Source: an uncultured Prevotellaceae bacterium
GTDB lineage: Bacteria; Bacteroidota; Bacteroidia; Bacteroidales; Bacteroidaceae
DNA: 5,297 bases
Direction of reading: 5' to 3'
Assembly: GCA_937877625.1 (NCBI GenBank)
Contig: CALFJG010000069.1
Location: 1 to 5,297, forward strand
In this document: positions 1 to 5,246 of the stretch, in pieces
Layout: every line of letters begins with the position of its first letter
How positions within the stretch are numbered: the first letter of the stretch is position 1
Made by a program: the position numbers and the translations under genes
Notes under the pieces: generated by a model
The model's database searches: none
The model's input: only the letters and a program-made list of their open reading frames with translations
Told to the model about the DNA's origin: nothing

Positions 1-41
1 GCACGAGCCGCAAGGCTTCAGCTTTTACGCTACGGCGGAAA

Positions 42-533
42 TTAGTACAACAGATTCTTTTCTACAATCTGTTCTGCCTGGTTGTCAGTCTTACGCATAA
101 AACCGTAACGCCTCATCCTGCCCGTGGCGTGTCCTTTGCGCTTCCGGGTGAAAATCTTCGTCTTGGTCTTGGTACGGCGCAAGTCCGTACCCTCTTCGGC
201 CCACGACAAAACAGGTTTTTTCAGCCCTTGCCGATTGGTGTGCATAGAGGCTTCGCCTTGCCCGGTTCTGCGGTTGGCCTTGTGGGGCTTCACCGTGACC
301 ATGAAACCCGCGCCGTACTTCTCAGGATAGACACGCGCACGAATGCCCTTTGAAAGGTTGTGCTTTGTGCCCGGCCCGATTCCGCTGCCACGCAAGTTCT
401 CGACTGCCTTTTTCCTCAGCCGGTTACTCTCGCGTCGCATGGCACTGCGCATGGCCTTGCGCTGCGCTTTCAGGTCTAACGCCTTGTAGACGCTGCCGAA
501 AGACTGGTCAATATCAATAGCACGACTTGCCAT
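42..533 (-). CDS. HK97 gp10-like tail completion/minor tail protein
   Basis: A 163-residue protein matched to the HK97 gp10 family (PF04883), which acts at the head-tail interface or tail end. Evidence is the operon position right after head closure plus the family layout. It starts with a helical basic segment (KAQRKAMRSAMRRESNRLRKKA, 22-43), then strand RARVYPEKYGAGFMVTVKP (65-83), PVLSWAEEGTDLRR (107-120, the usual 'hydrophobic-EEGT-x-R' signature), and a short end GFMRKTDNQAEQIVEKNL. It is unusually basic: about 40 Lys/Arg against 13 Asp/Glu, including a patch KTKTKIFTRKRKGH around 122-135. The family call rests on a few motifs and context, so it is less certain than the genes upstream. 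No Shine-Dalgarno is visible before the ATG. Confidence 0.75.
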   Translation of the reverse strand: MASRAIDIDQSFGSVYKALDLKAQRKAMRSAMRRESNRLRKKAVENLRGSGIGPGTKHNLSKGIRARVYPEKYGAGFMVTVKPHKANRRTGQGEASMHTNRQGLKKPVLSWAEEGTDLRRTKTKTKIFTRKRKGHATGRMRRYGFMRKTDNQAEQIVEKNLLY

Positions 534-539
534 AACTTA

Positions 540-860
540 CTACTCGTTCACTCTCTCGCAAATCAAAGTCTTAAAGCCTCTGTCCTTGTTGGGTTCGATG
601 GCTACGACGGTATAGAGATACCCGCCCAACTGCTGTACGCGCCAATTCTCGGCTACCGTGTGCGCGTCGCGGATATTCCACGAAACGCGATAATCCGGGA
701 AATGCTCGCCTACCTCTTCGCTACGGTTGCCCGTATGCTTTACGCGCTCGGCGTGTACGGTTACGGTGTCGGTATAGGTCGTAACCTCTTCGCCAAAGTC
801 GTTAGTGGTCTGCGTAGGCTCTAACAGCGTAAGTTTGTATTTCATCCGTCCGGCTATCAT
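540..860 (-). CDS. Phage head closure (head-tail joining) protein
   Basis: A 106-residue, mainly beta-strand protein of the Phage_H_T_join / SPP1 gp16-HK97 gp7 family (PF05521). It plugs or completes the connector after packaging. Evidence is the start MIAGRMKYKLTLLEP, which matches the common M-x-AGRL opening of the family, then TTNDFGEEVTTYTDTVTVHAERV (18-40, the usual 'D-x-G-E ... v-A-x-v' stretch), DYRVSWNIRDAH (56-67), and WRVQQLGGYLYTVVAIEPNKDRGFKTLICERV (73-104) near the end. The first Met overlaps the stop of the preceding gene as ATGA and fits the family start, so I prefer it to Met6. The gap to the next gene is 6 bases. Confidence 0.87.
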   Translation of the reverse strand: MIAGRMKYKLTLLEPTQTTNDFGEEVTTYTDTVTVHAERVKHTGNRSEEVGEHFPDYRVSWNIRDAHTVAENWRVQQLGGYLYTVVAIEPNKDRGFKTLICERVNE

Positions 861-1165
861 CTTACCAACTTTCTAAAGGGTTTCATTAGGGCTTGTAGTG
901 AGTTTGGCACACTATGAAACTGCACCTGCGCGTCGCTCTCACGTTGGTTATACCAATGTGCGCCAATGAGTAAGACGGCCTGTTTCAGTTCGTCGGGGAA
1001 AGCCCCGCCGCCCATTTCGTCCAATTCCCCACGGGTGCGGTGGGTATAACGGATAACGTGCTTTTCTGCGGCATCTAAGTAATGCTGCAAAAGCAAATCG
1101 TCTGCCGTGAAATCGTCCGCGTTGACGTGCTGCTTAAATAGTTCCAAACTCACTACGTTAGCCAT
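857..1165 (-). CDS. Head-tail connector protein, HK97 gp6-like
   Basis: A 102-residue, largely helical adaptor that forms a ring under the portal and links it to the closure proteins. The pattern fits the gp6-like family (PF05135). It has an N-terminal helix LLLQHYLDAAEKHVIRYT (24-41), FPDELKQAVLLIGAHWYNQRE (56-76) with the very typical AHWYNQRE signature, and VPNSLQALMKPFRKL (86-100) at the end. It follows the capsid gene by 36 bases. Its TGA stop overlaps the ATG of the head closure gene by 4 bases, so the two are probably made in coupled amounts. Length is normal for the family. Confidence 0.9.
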   Translation of the reverse strand: MANVVSLELFKQHVNADDFTADDLLLQHYLDAAEKHVIRYTHRTRGELDEMGGGAFPDELKQAVLLIGAHWYNQRESDAQVQFHSVPNSLQALMKPFRKLVR

Positions 1166-1201
1166 AATCTAAGACTTTGCTTTGTACGTTACTACCGCTG
1201 C

Positions 1202-2626
1202 TTACTCTGCGGCCTCAACGGTCACGGTGCAAGTGTCGGTAAAGGTCTTACCGTCCACGGTGATACTTGCAGTAATCACGGAACTACCTACGGCCTTACC
1301 CTCAACCAAACCGGCGGCGGTCACGGTAGCCTTGGCGGTCGTGCCTGACGTGTAAGTTACGGCTGCGGTCTTAGGCAGTACGGCGGCGGCAAGCTGCACG
1401 GTCTCGCCAACCTTAATCGTCTTGGCGTGGAGATTCAGGTTAATGCCGACTTCGCCTGACGGGGCCTCAATCAACTTGTAGCAAGCAAAAGCCTGGTCGC
1501 GTAAAGTCGTAAGGCTCCAGCGGGTACGCAGGGTAAGTTTCATCATGCCCTTGTCGGCCAACGTGAACGGGTCAACGGTCATGTGTATCTTGCCGTGCTG
1601 ATTGGCGGCGAAATACTGCCAAACGCCCAAACCGATATACATATCGTCAAGCATACCCGTAGCGGTGGAGTTCTCGCGGATATAGTGACTTACGAAATAC
1701 GGGTCGCCGTCCAACTTGCCGTTTTCGATGATAAAGCCGCCCTGGCCCTTTGCCTTGGGCGTAGCCTTTAACAGGGCCTCGGCCTTGGCATCGAGTACCC
1801 AACAGAAGCCAACCATATTCACACCGGCGTTAATCAACTCGGCCTTGGCCTCTAACAGGCTGTGGTAGTTGCCTACCAAAACGGCGGTCTTGGTCTTTCC
1901 GCTGTACGGGCCTTTAATACCCGTAAACGTGGCCTGACTGAAAGTCTTGTGGTTCAAGAAATCCTGCATGGCCAAACGGAAACTCTCCTGCACGAAAGTC
2001 AGCACGTCAAACGTAGCGTCCTCAATAGAGGCAAACGAAACTTTGACGGTTGCGCCTACCTCGGCGGGGGTGGCCTTCACGTTGTCGAAATTGATGTCCT
2101 GGTCTTGCAGTTGCGCGGTCTCGCCAACCTCAACAACCTTAACGTTGTCGGTGGCATACGGCCAAACCAGATTGCCAGTTACGCCGGTCTGCACTTTCAT
2201 GCCTACCTTATCCCAAATCAGGCCCTCGGAAAGGCGGGGCATCAGGTCGAACACCATAGTTTCCATTGCCTCGGCACTGGCTATGTTGTTCGTGTCGCCC
2301 TCATTGACTACGCCCAGCGTAATCTCGCGCTCCTGACGCTTGCCGGTGCGGATGTCCTGCAAGAGTTCGCGGAACATGGCGTTGCGGGTCATAGTCACCT
2401 CGCGGCCCTGCTTCTCTGCGGCCTCGTTTGCAAGGGCGGCGGCAATACGCATATTGGTAGCCTCCAACTCCGTTTTCAGTTCGCGGGATTCCGTAGTAAT
2501 GGCTTCGCGCTGCTGCTCGGTCAGCTGCTCCTTACTTTCGAGTTTCTCAGCCAACTCGTTCAGGCGGTTGCCAATCTCGCGCTTGCGCTCATTGGCCTTT
2601 TTGTAATCAAACTTTAGCTTACTCAT
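1202..2626 (-). CDS. HK97-fold major capsid protein with C-terminal Ig-like (BIG2) domain
   Basis: A 474-residue shell subunit. Residues about 5-100 are a charged helical arm with coiled-coil character (NERKREIGNRLNELAEKLES and onward). It corresponds to the delta/scaffold domain that the neighbouring protease removes, with a likely cut near the basic stretch RTGKRQER (93-100). Residues about 115-388 show the Phage_capsid (PF05065) pattern, with KVQTGVTGNLVWPYAT, a TPAEVGATVKVS strand, FRLAMQDFLNHKTF and a final RTRWSLTTLRDQAFACYKL strand. Residues about 392-471 form a bacterial Ig-like group 2 domain: KTIKVGETVQLAAAVLPKTA, then VTYTSGTTAKATVTAAGLVE, GKAVGSSVITAS and TDTCTVTVE. This domain probably projects from the capsid surface as a decoration. 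It is fused in frame, with no sign of programmed frameshifting. The ATG leader (AAACAGAAAAAATT) lacks a Shine-Dalgarno. Confidence 0.94.
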   Translation of the reverse strand: MSKLKFDYKKANERKREIGNRLNELAEKLESKEQLTEQQREAITTESRELKTELEATNMRIAAALANEAAEKQGREVTMTRNAMFRELLQDIRTGKRQEREITLGVVNEGDTNNIASAEAMETMVFDLMPRLSEGLIWDKVGMKVQTGVTGNLVWPYATDNVKVVEVGETAQLQDQDINFDNVKATPAEVGATVKVSFASIEDATFDVLTFVQESFRLAMQDFLNHKTFSQATFTGIKGPYSGKTKTAVLVGNYHSLLEAKAELINAGVNMVGFCWVLDAKAEALLKATPKAKGQGGFIIENGKLDGDPYFVSHYIRENSTATGMLDDMYIGLGVWQYFAANQHGKIHMTVDPFTLADKGMMKLTLRTRWSLTTLRDQAFACYKLIEAPSGEVGINLNLHAKTIKVGETVQLAAAVLPKTAAVTYTSGTTAKATVTAAGLVEGKAVGSSVITASITVDGKTFTDTCTVTVEAAE

Positions 2627-2655
2627 AATTTTTTCTGTTTGATGGGTTAATACTA

Positions 2656-3366
2656 TTAGTTCAATTCTCTTGCAATGTTGCGTAGTTCCTTGGCCTCCTT
2701 TGCGCGGGCTTCGCGCTCTGCCTTTTCGCGCTTCTGCGCCTCTATCTGCTCGGCGGTAGGCTCTTCGGGCTTCTTGGCCTCTATAAACTCCCTGACTTGC
2801 TGCTCACGGGCTTTTACCTCCGTGTCCTCGTAGGCGGGCGTGGCGGCTATAGTCACGTCGCAAATGCCCTCTATCTTCTTTACGTGGCGTAGATAAATCT
2901 TTGCGCCCCATTCGGTCGTTTCGTCTGTTTCCTCATAACTGACGCAATTTTCGCTATCATCCTCGCTAGTCCAATAGATAAACGACATTTCGGTAAGGTC
3001 GCCGCGTTTAGCCAACTCTAACGCTTTGTCGCCGTCTACGGTATGAGGCATTTCGCACTCTACTTTCAGGCCGATAGCGTCCAAAGTCAGTTTAAGCGTA
3101 CCGTTTCCCTTATCCCACCGGCCTAAGATGGCTTGGCGGTTGTGGAACATCGTAAAGTAAATGCGCTGTTCGCGTAGCATTTCCTCGGTAATGCAACCCG
3201 GCTCTAATATCTCGTAGAACGGGTAGTAGTAACCGATAAGCAAAGAGCGCGTGCCAAACTTCATGGCGTAGCCCTCCAATATGCGGCTTTCGGCTTCGCC
3301 CTCGCCTGTCTCTCTCAAATGCAGGGAAACAGGCAGTACCAACGTTCTTTTCTGAATTTCTTTCAT
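2656..3366 (-). CDS. Prohead maturation protease (HK97 family, peptidase S78)
   Basis: A 236-residue serine protease that cleaves the capsid protein's N-terminal scaffold arm inside the prohead and then itself. The fold is the herpesvirus-assemblin/HK97 type (PF04586). Visible landmarks are an N-terminal strand with ILEGYAMKFGTRS (29-41), FHNRQAILGRW (74-84) with the probable catalytic His75, RGDLTEMSFIY (121-131) with the probable nucleophile Ser128, and VTIAATPAYEDTEV (171-184), the conserved end of the catalytic domain. Residues about 185-234 form a highly charged Glu/Lys/Arg/Ala helix, probably a capsid-targeting or self-cleaved tail. It lies between portal and capsid genes, as in HK97, with a 29-base gap before the capsid ATG. 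The start is the only Met near the N-terminus, and its leader is A-rich. Confidence 0.92.
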   Translation of the reverse strand: MKEIQKRTLVLPVSLHLRETGEGEAESRILEGYAMKFGTRSLLIGYYYPFYEILEPGCITEEMLREQRIYFTMFHNRQAILGRWDKGNGTLKLTLDAIGLKVECEMPHTVDGDKALELAKRGDLTEMSFIYWTSEDDSENCVSYEETDETTEWGAKIYLRHVKKIEGICDVTIAATPAYEDTEVKAREQQVREFIEAKKPEEPTAEQIEAQKREKAEREARAKEAKELRNIARELN

Positions 3367-3378
3367 AACAATACCTGT

Positions 3379-4644
3379 CTATTTTTTGTTATTATCGTTA
3401 TCATCTTCTTTCTCGCCTGTCATCTTACTGCTACCCATTACGGCGGTGTTCGTACTTAGGTAGATAGTATCGCCCCCCTCTACGGGTGGCTGATTCTCCA
3501 TACGGCGCACGTCGTTAATGCTGAATGTGCCGTTTTGTATCATCTTGCTTTCATAGTTAGCCATTGAAAGCAAGTCCATAGAGAATAGCCGTTTGCGGTC
3601 AAAACTGAATGTACGTTTGCAACACATTGAACGGCTCACCAACTTGCGGTTAAACTCCGATTCTATAGCCAACAAAATGCCGTCAAGTGTCTGTGTCAGG
3701 AAAGCGGTGTCGGCCTGTTCGGGTATCTTGTAGTTACCGCCTACCATATCAAACAGGTAGATGGGCGGTACACCCGTAAGGCGGGAAATCTCCAATACGG
3801 CAAACTTGCGCGTTTCCAAAAACTGCATATCGGTAGACGATAGGGAAAGTTGCTGAAACTGCGCCTGTCCGGGTAGGCTCGTAATGCCTACGCCGTTACG
3901 GAAATCGTCTCTTATGCTCTGCGCCAACTGCTCTAATTGTTCGTCGGCATACTCGCCAAAGCCCACTACCGATTTGTCGTTGGTAATAAAGCCCCTGACG
4001 TTGCCGCCGTTGACAAAGCGGTTAAGGGTCTCGTTGTCGCCGGTGGCCATGATATTAAGGGCGCGGTTGCCCTCTTTCCAAAGCGGCGTACCTCTGCGCC
4101 CGTTGTGGCTGTTAAAGAATATATGCAGTATCTCGCTTTCCTTGAACGTACCGTAAACGCCGTTATATTCGTCGCTCACGTAGTACGTGCCGTTGGTATC
4201 GTCGAAACTGCAAGTGTGGCGGTTCAATAGCACCAATTCCACTACCTCGCCGTCAATGATACGGGGCCATACGTAAGCGTCGCCGTCGTGGAAAGCCTGC
4301 CAAACTAACTGATATTTCCAATAGTAGGCAGATAACCGGCTTTGCGGCTGTGTGCCTAACAGGTAGTGCAAGGGGCTGGCCTCAAAGTCCACGTAGATAC
4401 CATCTTTCTGCTTCATGTAGCGTAGCGGCAATCGGGCTACGCTCCCGGCTAAGATATTCAGGGCGCGTTTGTAGGCCATGACTTTCAAAGCATCGTCACC
4501 CTTGATTCGGATAAGCGACGTGGAAACACCGACAACAGACGTTTCCACGACGTTTTTCACGCCGGTATCGGCCTGTGTCGGTGTGGTGTCAGTCGCGGCC
4601 TCGCGTTGGTGCTTGCGGCCAAATATACCTGGAAAGAACCTCAT
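3379..4644 (-). CDS. Phage portal protein (HK97 type)
   Basis: The portal dodecamer sits at one capsid vertex, forms the DNA channel, docks the terminase and nucleates the head. Numbered from the upstream Met at 4674 (431 residues), family landmarks of Phage_portal (PF04860) are visible. They are a helix with AYKRALNILAGSVARLPL (67-84), FHDGDAYV (128-135, the usual G-x-AYV segment), TDMQFLETRKFAVLEISRL followed by TGVPP (281-304), and GTFSINDVRRMENQPPVEGG (382-401). The C-terminus is a polar Asp/Asn/Lys tail. I place the start at the internal Met11 (ATG 4644, MRFFPGIFGRK; 421 residues), because the promoter -7 box lies between the two ATGs, so the longer form would not be on that transcript. 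It is the first gene of the structural operon, 12 bases from the protease. No terminase gene precedes it. Confidence 0.92.
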   Translation of the reverse strand: MRFFPGIFGRKHQREAATDTTPTQADTGVKNVVETSVVGVSTSLIRIKGDDALKVMAYKRALNILAGSVARLPLRYMKQKDGIYVDFEASPLHYLLGTQPQSRLSAYYWKYQLVWQAFHDGDAYVWPRIIDGEVVELVLLNRHTCSFDDTNGTYYVSDEYNGVYGTFKESEILHIFFNSHNGRRGTPLWKEGNRALNIMATGDNETLNRFVNGGNVRGFITNDKSVVGFGEYADEQLEQLAQSIRDDFRNGVGITSLPGQAQFQQLSLSSTDMQFLETRKFAVLEISRLTGVPPIYLFDMVGGNYKIPEQADTAFLTQTLDGILLAIESEFNRKLVSRSMCCKRTFSFDRKRLFSMDLLSMANYESKMIQNGTFSINDVRRMENQPPVEGGDTIYLSTNTAVMGSSKMTGEKEDDNDNNKK

Positions 4645-4663
4645 CCTTGCAAGTTGTTTTCCG

Positions 4664-4694
4664 CAAAGATACATCTATTTTACGGGCGTTCAAA
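4664..4694 (-). promoter_or_regulatory. Bacteroidetes-type promoter of the head operon
   Basis: The minus strand has TTTG at 4694-4691, a 19-bp spacer, and TATCTTTG at 4671-4664. This matches exactly the known Bacteroides primary-sigma consensus: TTTG near -33 and TAnnTTTG near -7. Transcription would begin around 4658-4660, giving a leader of about 15 bases before ATG 4644. The promoter lies at the head of the portal-protease-capsid-connector operon, just downstream of two direct repeats that could control it. It is also the strongest sign of host lineage in the window. Confidence 0.7.
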
Positions 4695-4697
4695 ATC

Positions 4698-4738
4698 GGC
4701 TAAGGTGCATCGTGGCGCACGTTGGCTAACCTTGGTGC
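4698..4738 (-). repeat. Imperfect direct repeats next to the portal promoter (operator-like)
   Basis: On the minus strand GCACCAAGGTTAGCC (4738-4724) recurs as GCACCTTAGCC (4708-4698). The two share GCACC and TTAGCC and differ by a 4-base insertion. The GCACC starts are 30 bp apart, close to three helical turns. Between them lies the short dyad CGTG-CGC-CACG (4721-4711). The second copy ends 3 bp upstream of the -33 box. Position and spacing suit the binding site of a regulator, possibly the helix-turn-helix protein encoded just upstream, but this link is inferred. Confidence 0.45.
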
Positions 4739-4786
4739 AATTTTGGGTTTATTAAGTTTTTTGTTTCTCACGGGTACGACAATTCA

Positions 4787-4810
4787 GGGCAAAACCTCTC
4801 CGATTTGCCC
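4787..4810. repeat. Perfect 7-bp inverted repeat (hairpin)
   Basis: GGGCAAA at 4787-4793 is the exact reverse complement of TTTGCCC at 4804-4810, with a 10-base loop. It lies directly next to the GC-rich hairpin in the non-coding region. On the transcribed (minus) side it is followed after about 20 bases by an A-rich tract, not a T run, so it is not a standard terminator. Possible roles are an operator or part of an RNA structure. The symmetry is seen directly; the role is unknown. Confidence 0.4.
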
Positions 4811-4818
4811 GATAAAGG

Positions 4819-4854
4819 CAGGGGCGCGGCCCGCTGGCCGTCGCTCCCGCCCTG
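4819..4854 (-). terminator. GC-rich hairpin after the helix-turn-helix gene, possible terminator
   Basis: The inner stem CGGCC/GGCCG (4827-4831 with 4836-4840) closes a 4-base loop. The outer stem pairs CAGGG and CG (4819-4826, with one bulged G) with CG and CCCTG (4848-4854), leaving a 7-base unpaired piece on the right arm. It begins 18 bases past the stop codon of the preceding gene, where an operon terminator would be expected. In the transcribed direction it is followed only by CCTTTAT rather than a proper T run, so intrinsic termination would be weak. A protein-binding or packaging-related structure is an alternative. Confidence 0.35.
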
Positions 4855-4872
4855 ACGGTTATTTACGATAGT

Positions 4873-5076
4873 CTATATGCACATGCCGCCCCATAGCTTC
4901 AGTATCTCGCTGCCGGGGATGACGGTCTTTTGGTCGAAACGCCGTACCTTGCACTTCAGATAGCCTTTCTTAACGTAGCGGGCTATGGTGTGGCGGTCAA
5001 CGCCCAAAGCCTTTGCGGCCTGCGTCTGTGTGTAGTTGCCCTTATAGTCAACGTCCGGGCGTGTGGTCGTAATCAT
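4873..5076 (-). CDS. Excisionase/AlpA-like helix-turn-helix DNA-binding protein
   Basis: A 67-residue protein. Residues 16-36 (TQTQAAKALGVDRHTIARYVK) form a classical helix-turn-helix: helix about 17-24, turn at G25-V26-D27, recognition helix about 28-36. Next comes a short basic stretch (K41, K43, R45, R46) that fits the wing of a MerR/excisionase-type winged helix, then a last helix (SEILKLW, 56-62). The layout and size match the HTH_17 type single-domain proteins found as excisionases, AlpA-type activators and small phage regulators. It is translationally coupled to the membrane protein upstream. Downstream lies a control region with direct repeats and a promoter, which makes it a candidate regulator of the structural operon (inference). 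A directionality factor for an integrase outside the window is the main alternative. A small terminase subunit is less likely, because the protein has only the DNA-binding domain. Confidence 0.75.
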   Translation of the reverse strand: MITTTRPDVDYKGNYTQTQAAKALGVDRHTIARYVKKGYLKCKVRRFDQKTVIPGSEILKLWGGMCI

Positions 5077-5246
5077 AGGCCACCTCCCGACACGTAGTCA
5101 AAATGACCCACTATGCCTAACAATAAGATAAACAACAGGATTCCAATGTGCGCCAGTATCACCTCGAAATTGGTGAAATCCTCGCCCGCCATTTCGCTGA
5201 ACAGGGCATTACGGCGGCAAAGCCAGTTATATACTACGCTCTTCAT
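5073..5246 (-). CDS. Small single-pass membrane protein, function unknown
   Basis: A 57-residue protein beginning MKSVVYNWLCRRNALF. Residues about 29-47 form one strongly hydrophobic helix (VILAHIGILLFILLLGIVG) flanked by acidic residues on the N-terminal side (E22, D23, E28) and H48/D50 after it. There is no cleavable-signal pattern, so it is best read as a small inner-membrane protein with one transmembrane segment. Its start is supported by a GGAGGT motif 6 bases upstream and by the ATGA overlap with the preceding gene. Its stop TGA overlaps the ATG of the downstream helix-turn-helix gene. I do not recognise a family. A holin-like or superinfection-related role is possible for a phage membrane microprotein, but nothing in the sequence shows it. 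Confidence 0.7.
   Translation of the reverse strand: MKSVVYNWLCRRNALFSEMAGEDFTNFEVILAHIGILLFILLLGIVGHFDYVSGGGL
5082..5088 (-). promoter_or_regulatory. Shine-Dalgarno motif of the helix-turn-helix gene
   Basis: The minus strand reads GGGAGGT followed by a 5-base spacer and ATG at 5076. It sits within the Ser-Gly-Gly codons at the end of the membrane-protein gene, and together with the ATGA junction it suggests translational coupling. It supports Met1 as the start. Confidence 0.55.

Noticed and set aside
1..41. Start of a further tail gene or a frameshifted extension of the gp10-like protein
   Set aside because: Two minus-strand frames are partly open over 41 bases, but there is no ATG, no ribosome site and no slippery sequence at the stop. 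The gp10-like protein ends where the family is expected to end. There is too little sequence to call a gene.
843..845. Alternative start of the head closure gene at Met6
   Set aside because: The first Met makes the ATGA overlap with the upstream gene and reproduces the M-x-AGRL opening typical of the family, so the later ATG is not needed.
1862..2617. 251-codon open frame on the plus strand opposite the capsid gene
   Set aside because: It lies wholly antisense to a clearly recognised capsid gene, has a Leu/Gly/Ala-rich composition without domain motifs, and no promoter or ribosome site is visible. It is a shadow of the capsid codons.
4620..4627. Second TAnnTTTG match (TATATTTG) on the minus strand
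   Set aside because: It lies inside the portal coding sequence, and the nearest upstream TTG is 22 bp away without the full TTTG, so spacing is worse than for the 4664-4694 promoter. It is probably chance.
4478..4729. 83-codon plus-strand frame crossing the portal start and the promoter region
   Set aside because: It is antisense to the portal N-terminus and overlaps the minus-strand promoter and repeats. It has no start context and no recognisable protein features.
4741..4780. A/T-rich stretch with a run of six T on the plus strand as a terminator or plus-strand promoter
   Set aside because: No plus-strand gene ends or begins nearby. On the minus strand the run reads as A, so it cannot serve as a terminator for the head operon direction. 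At most it is an UP-like element.
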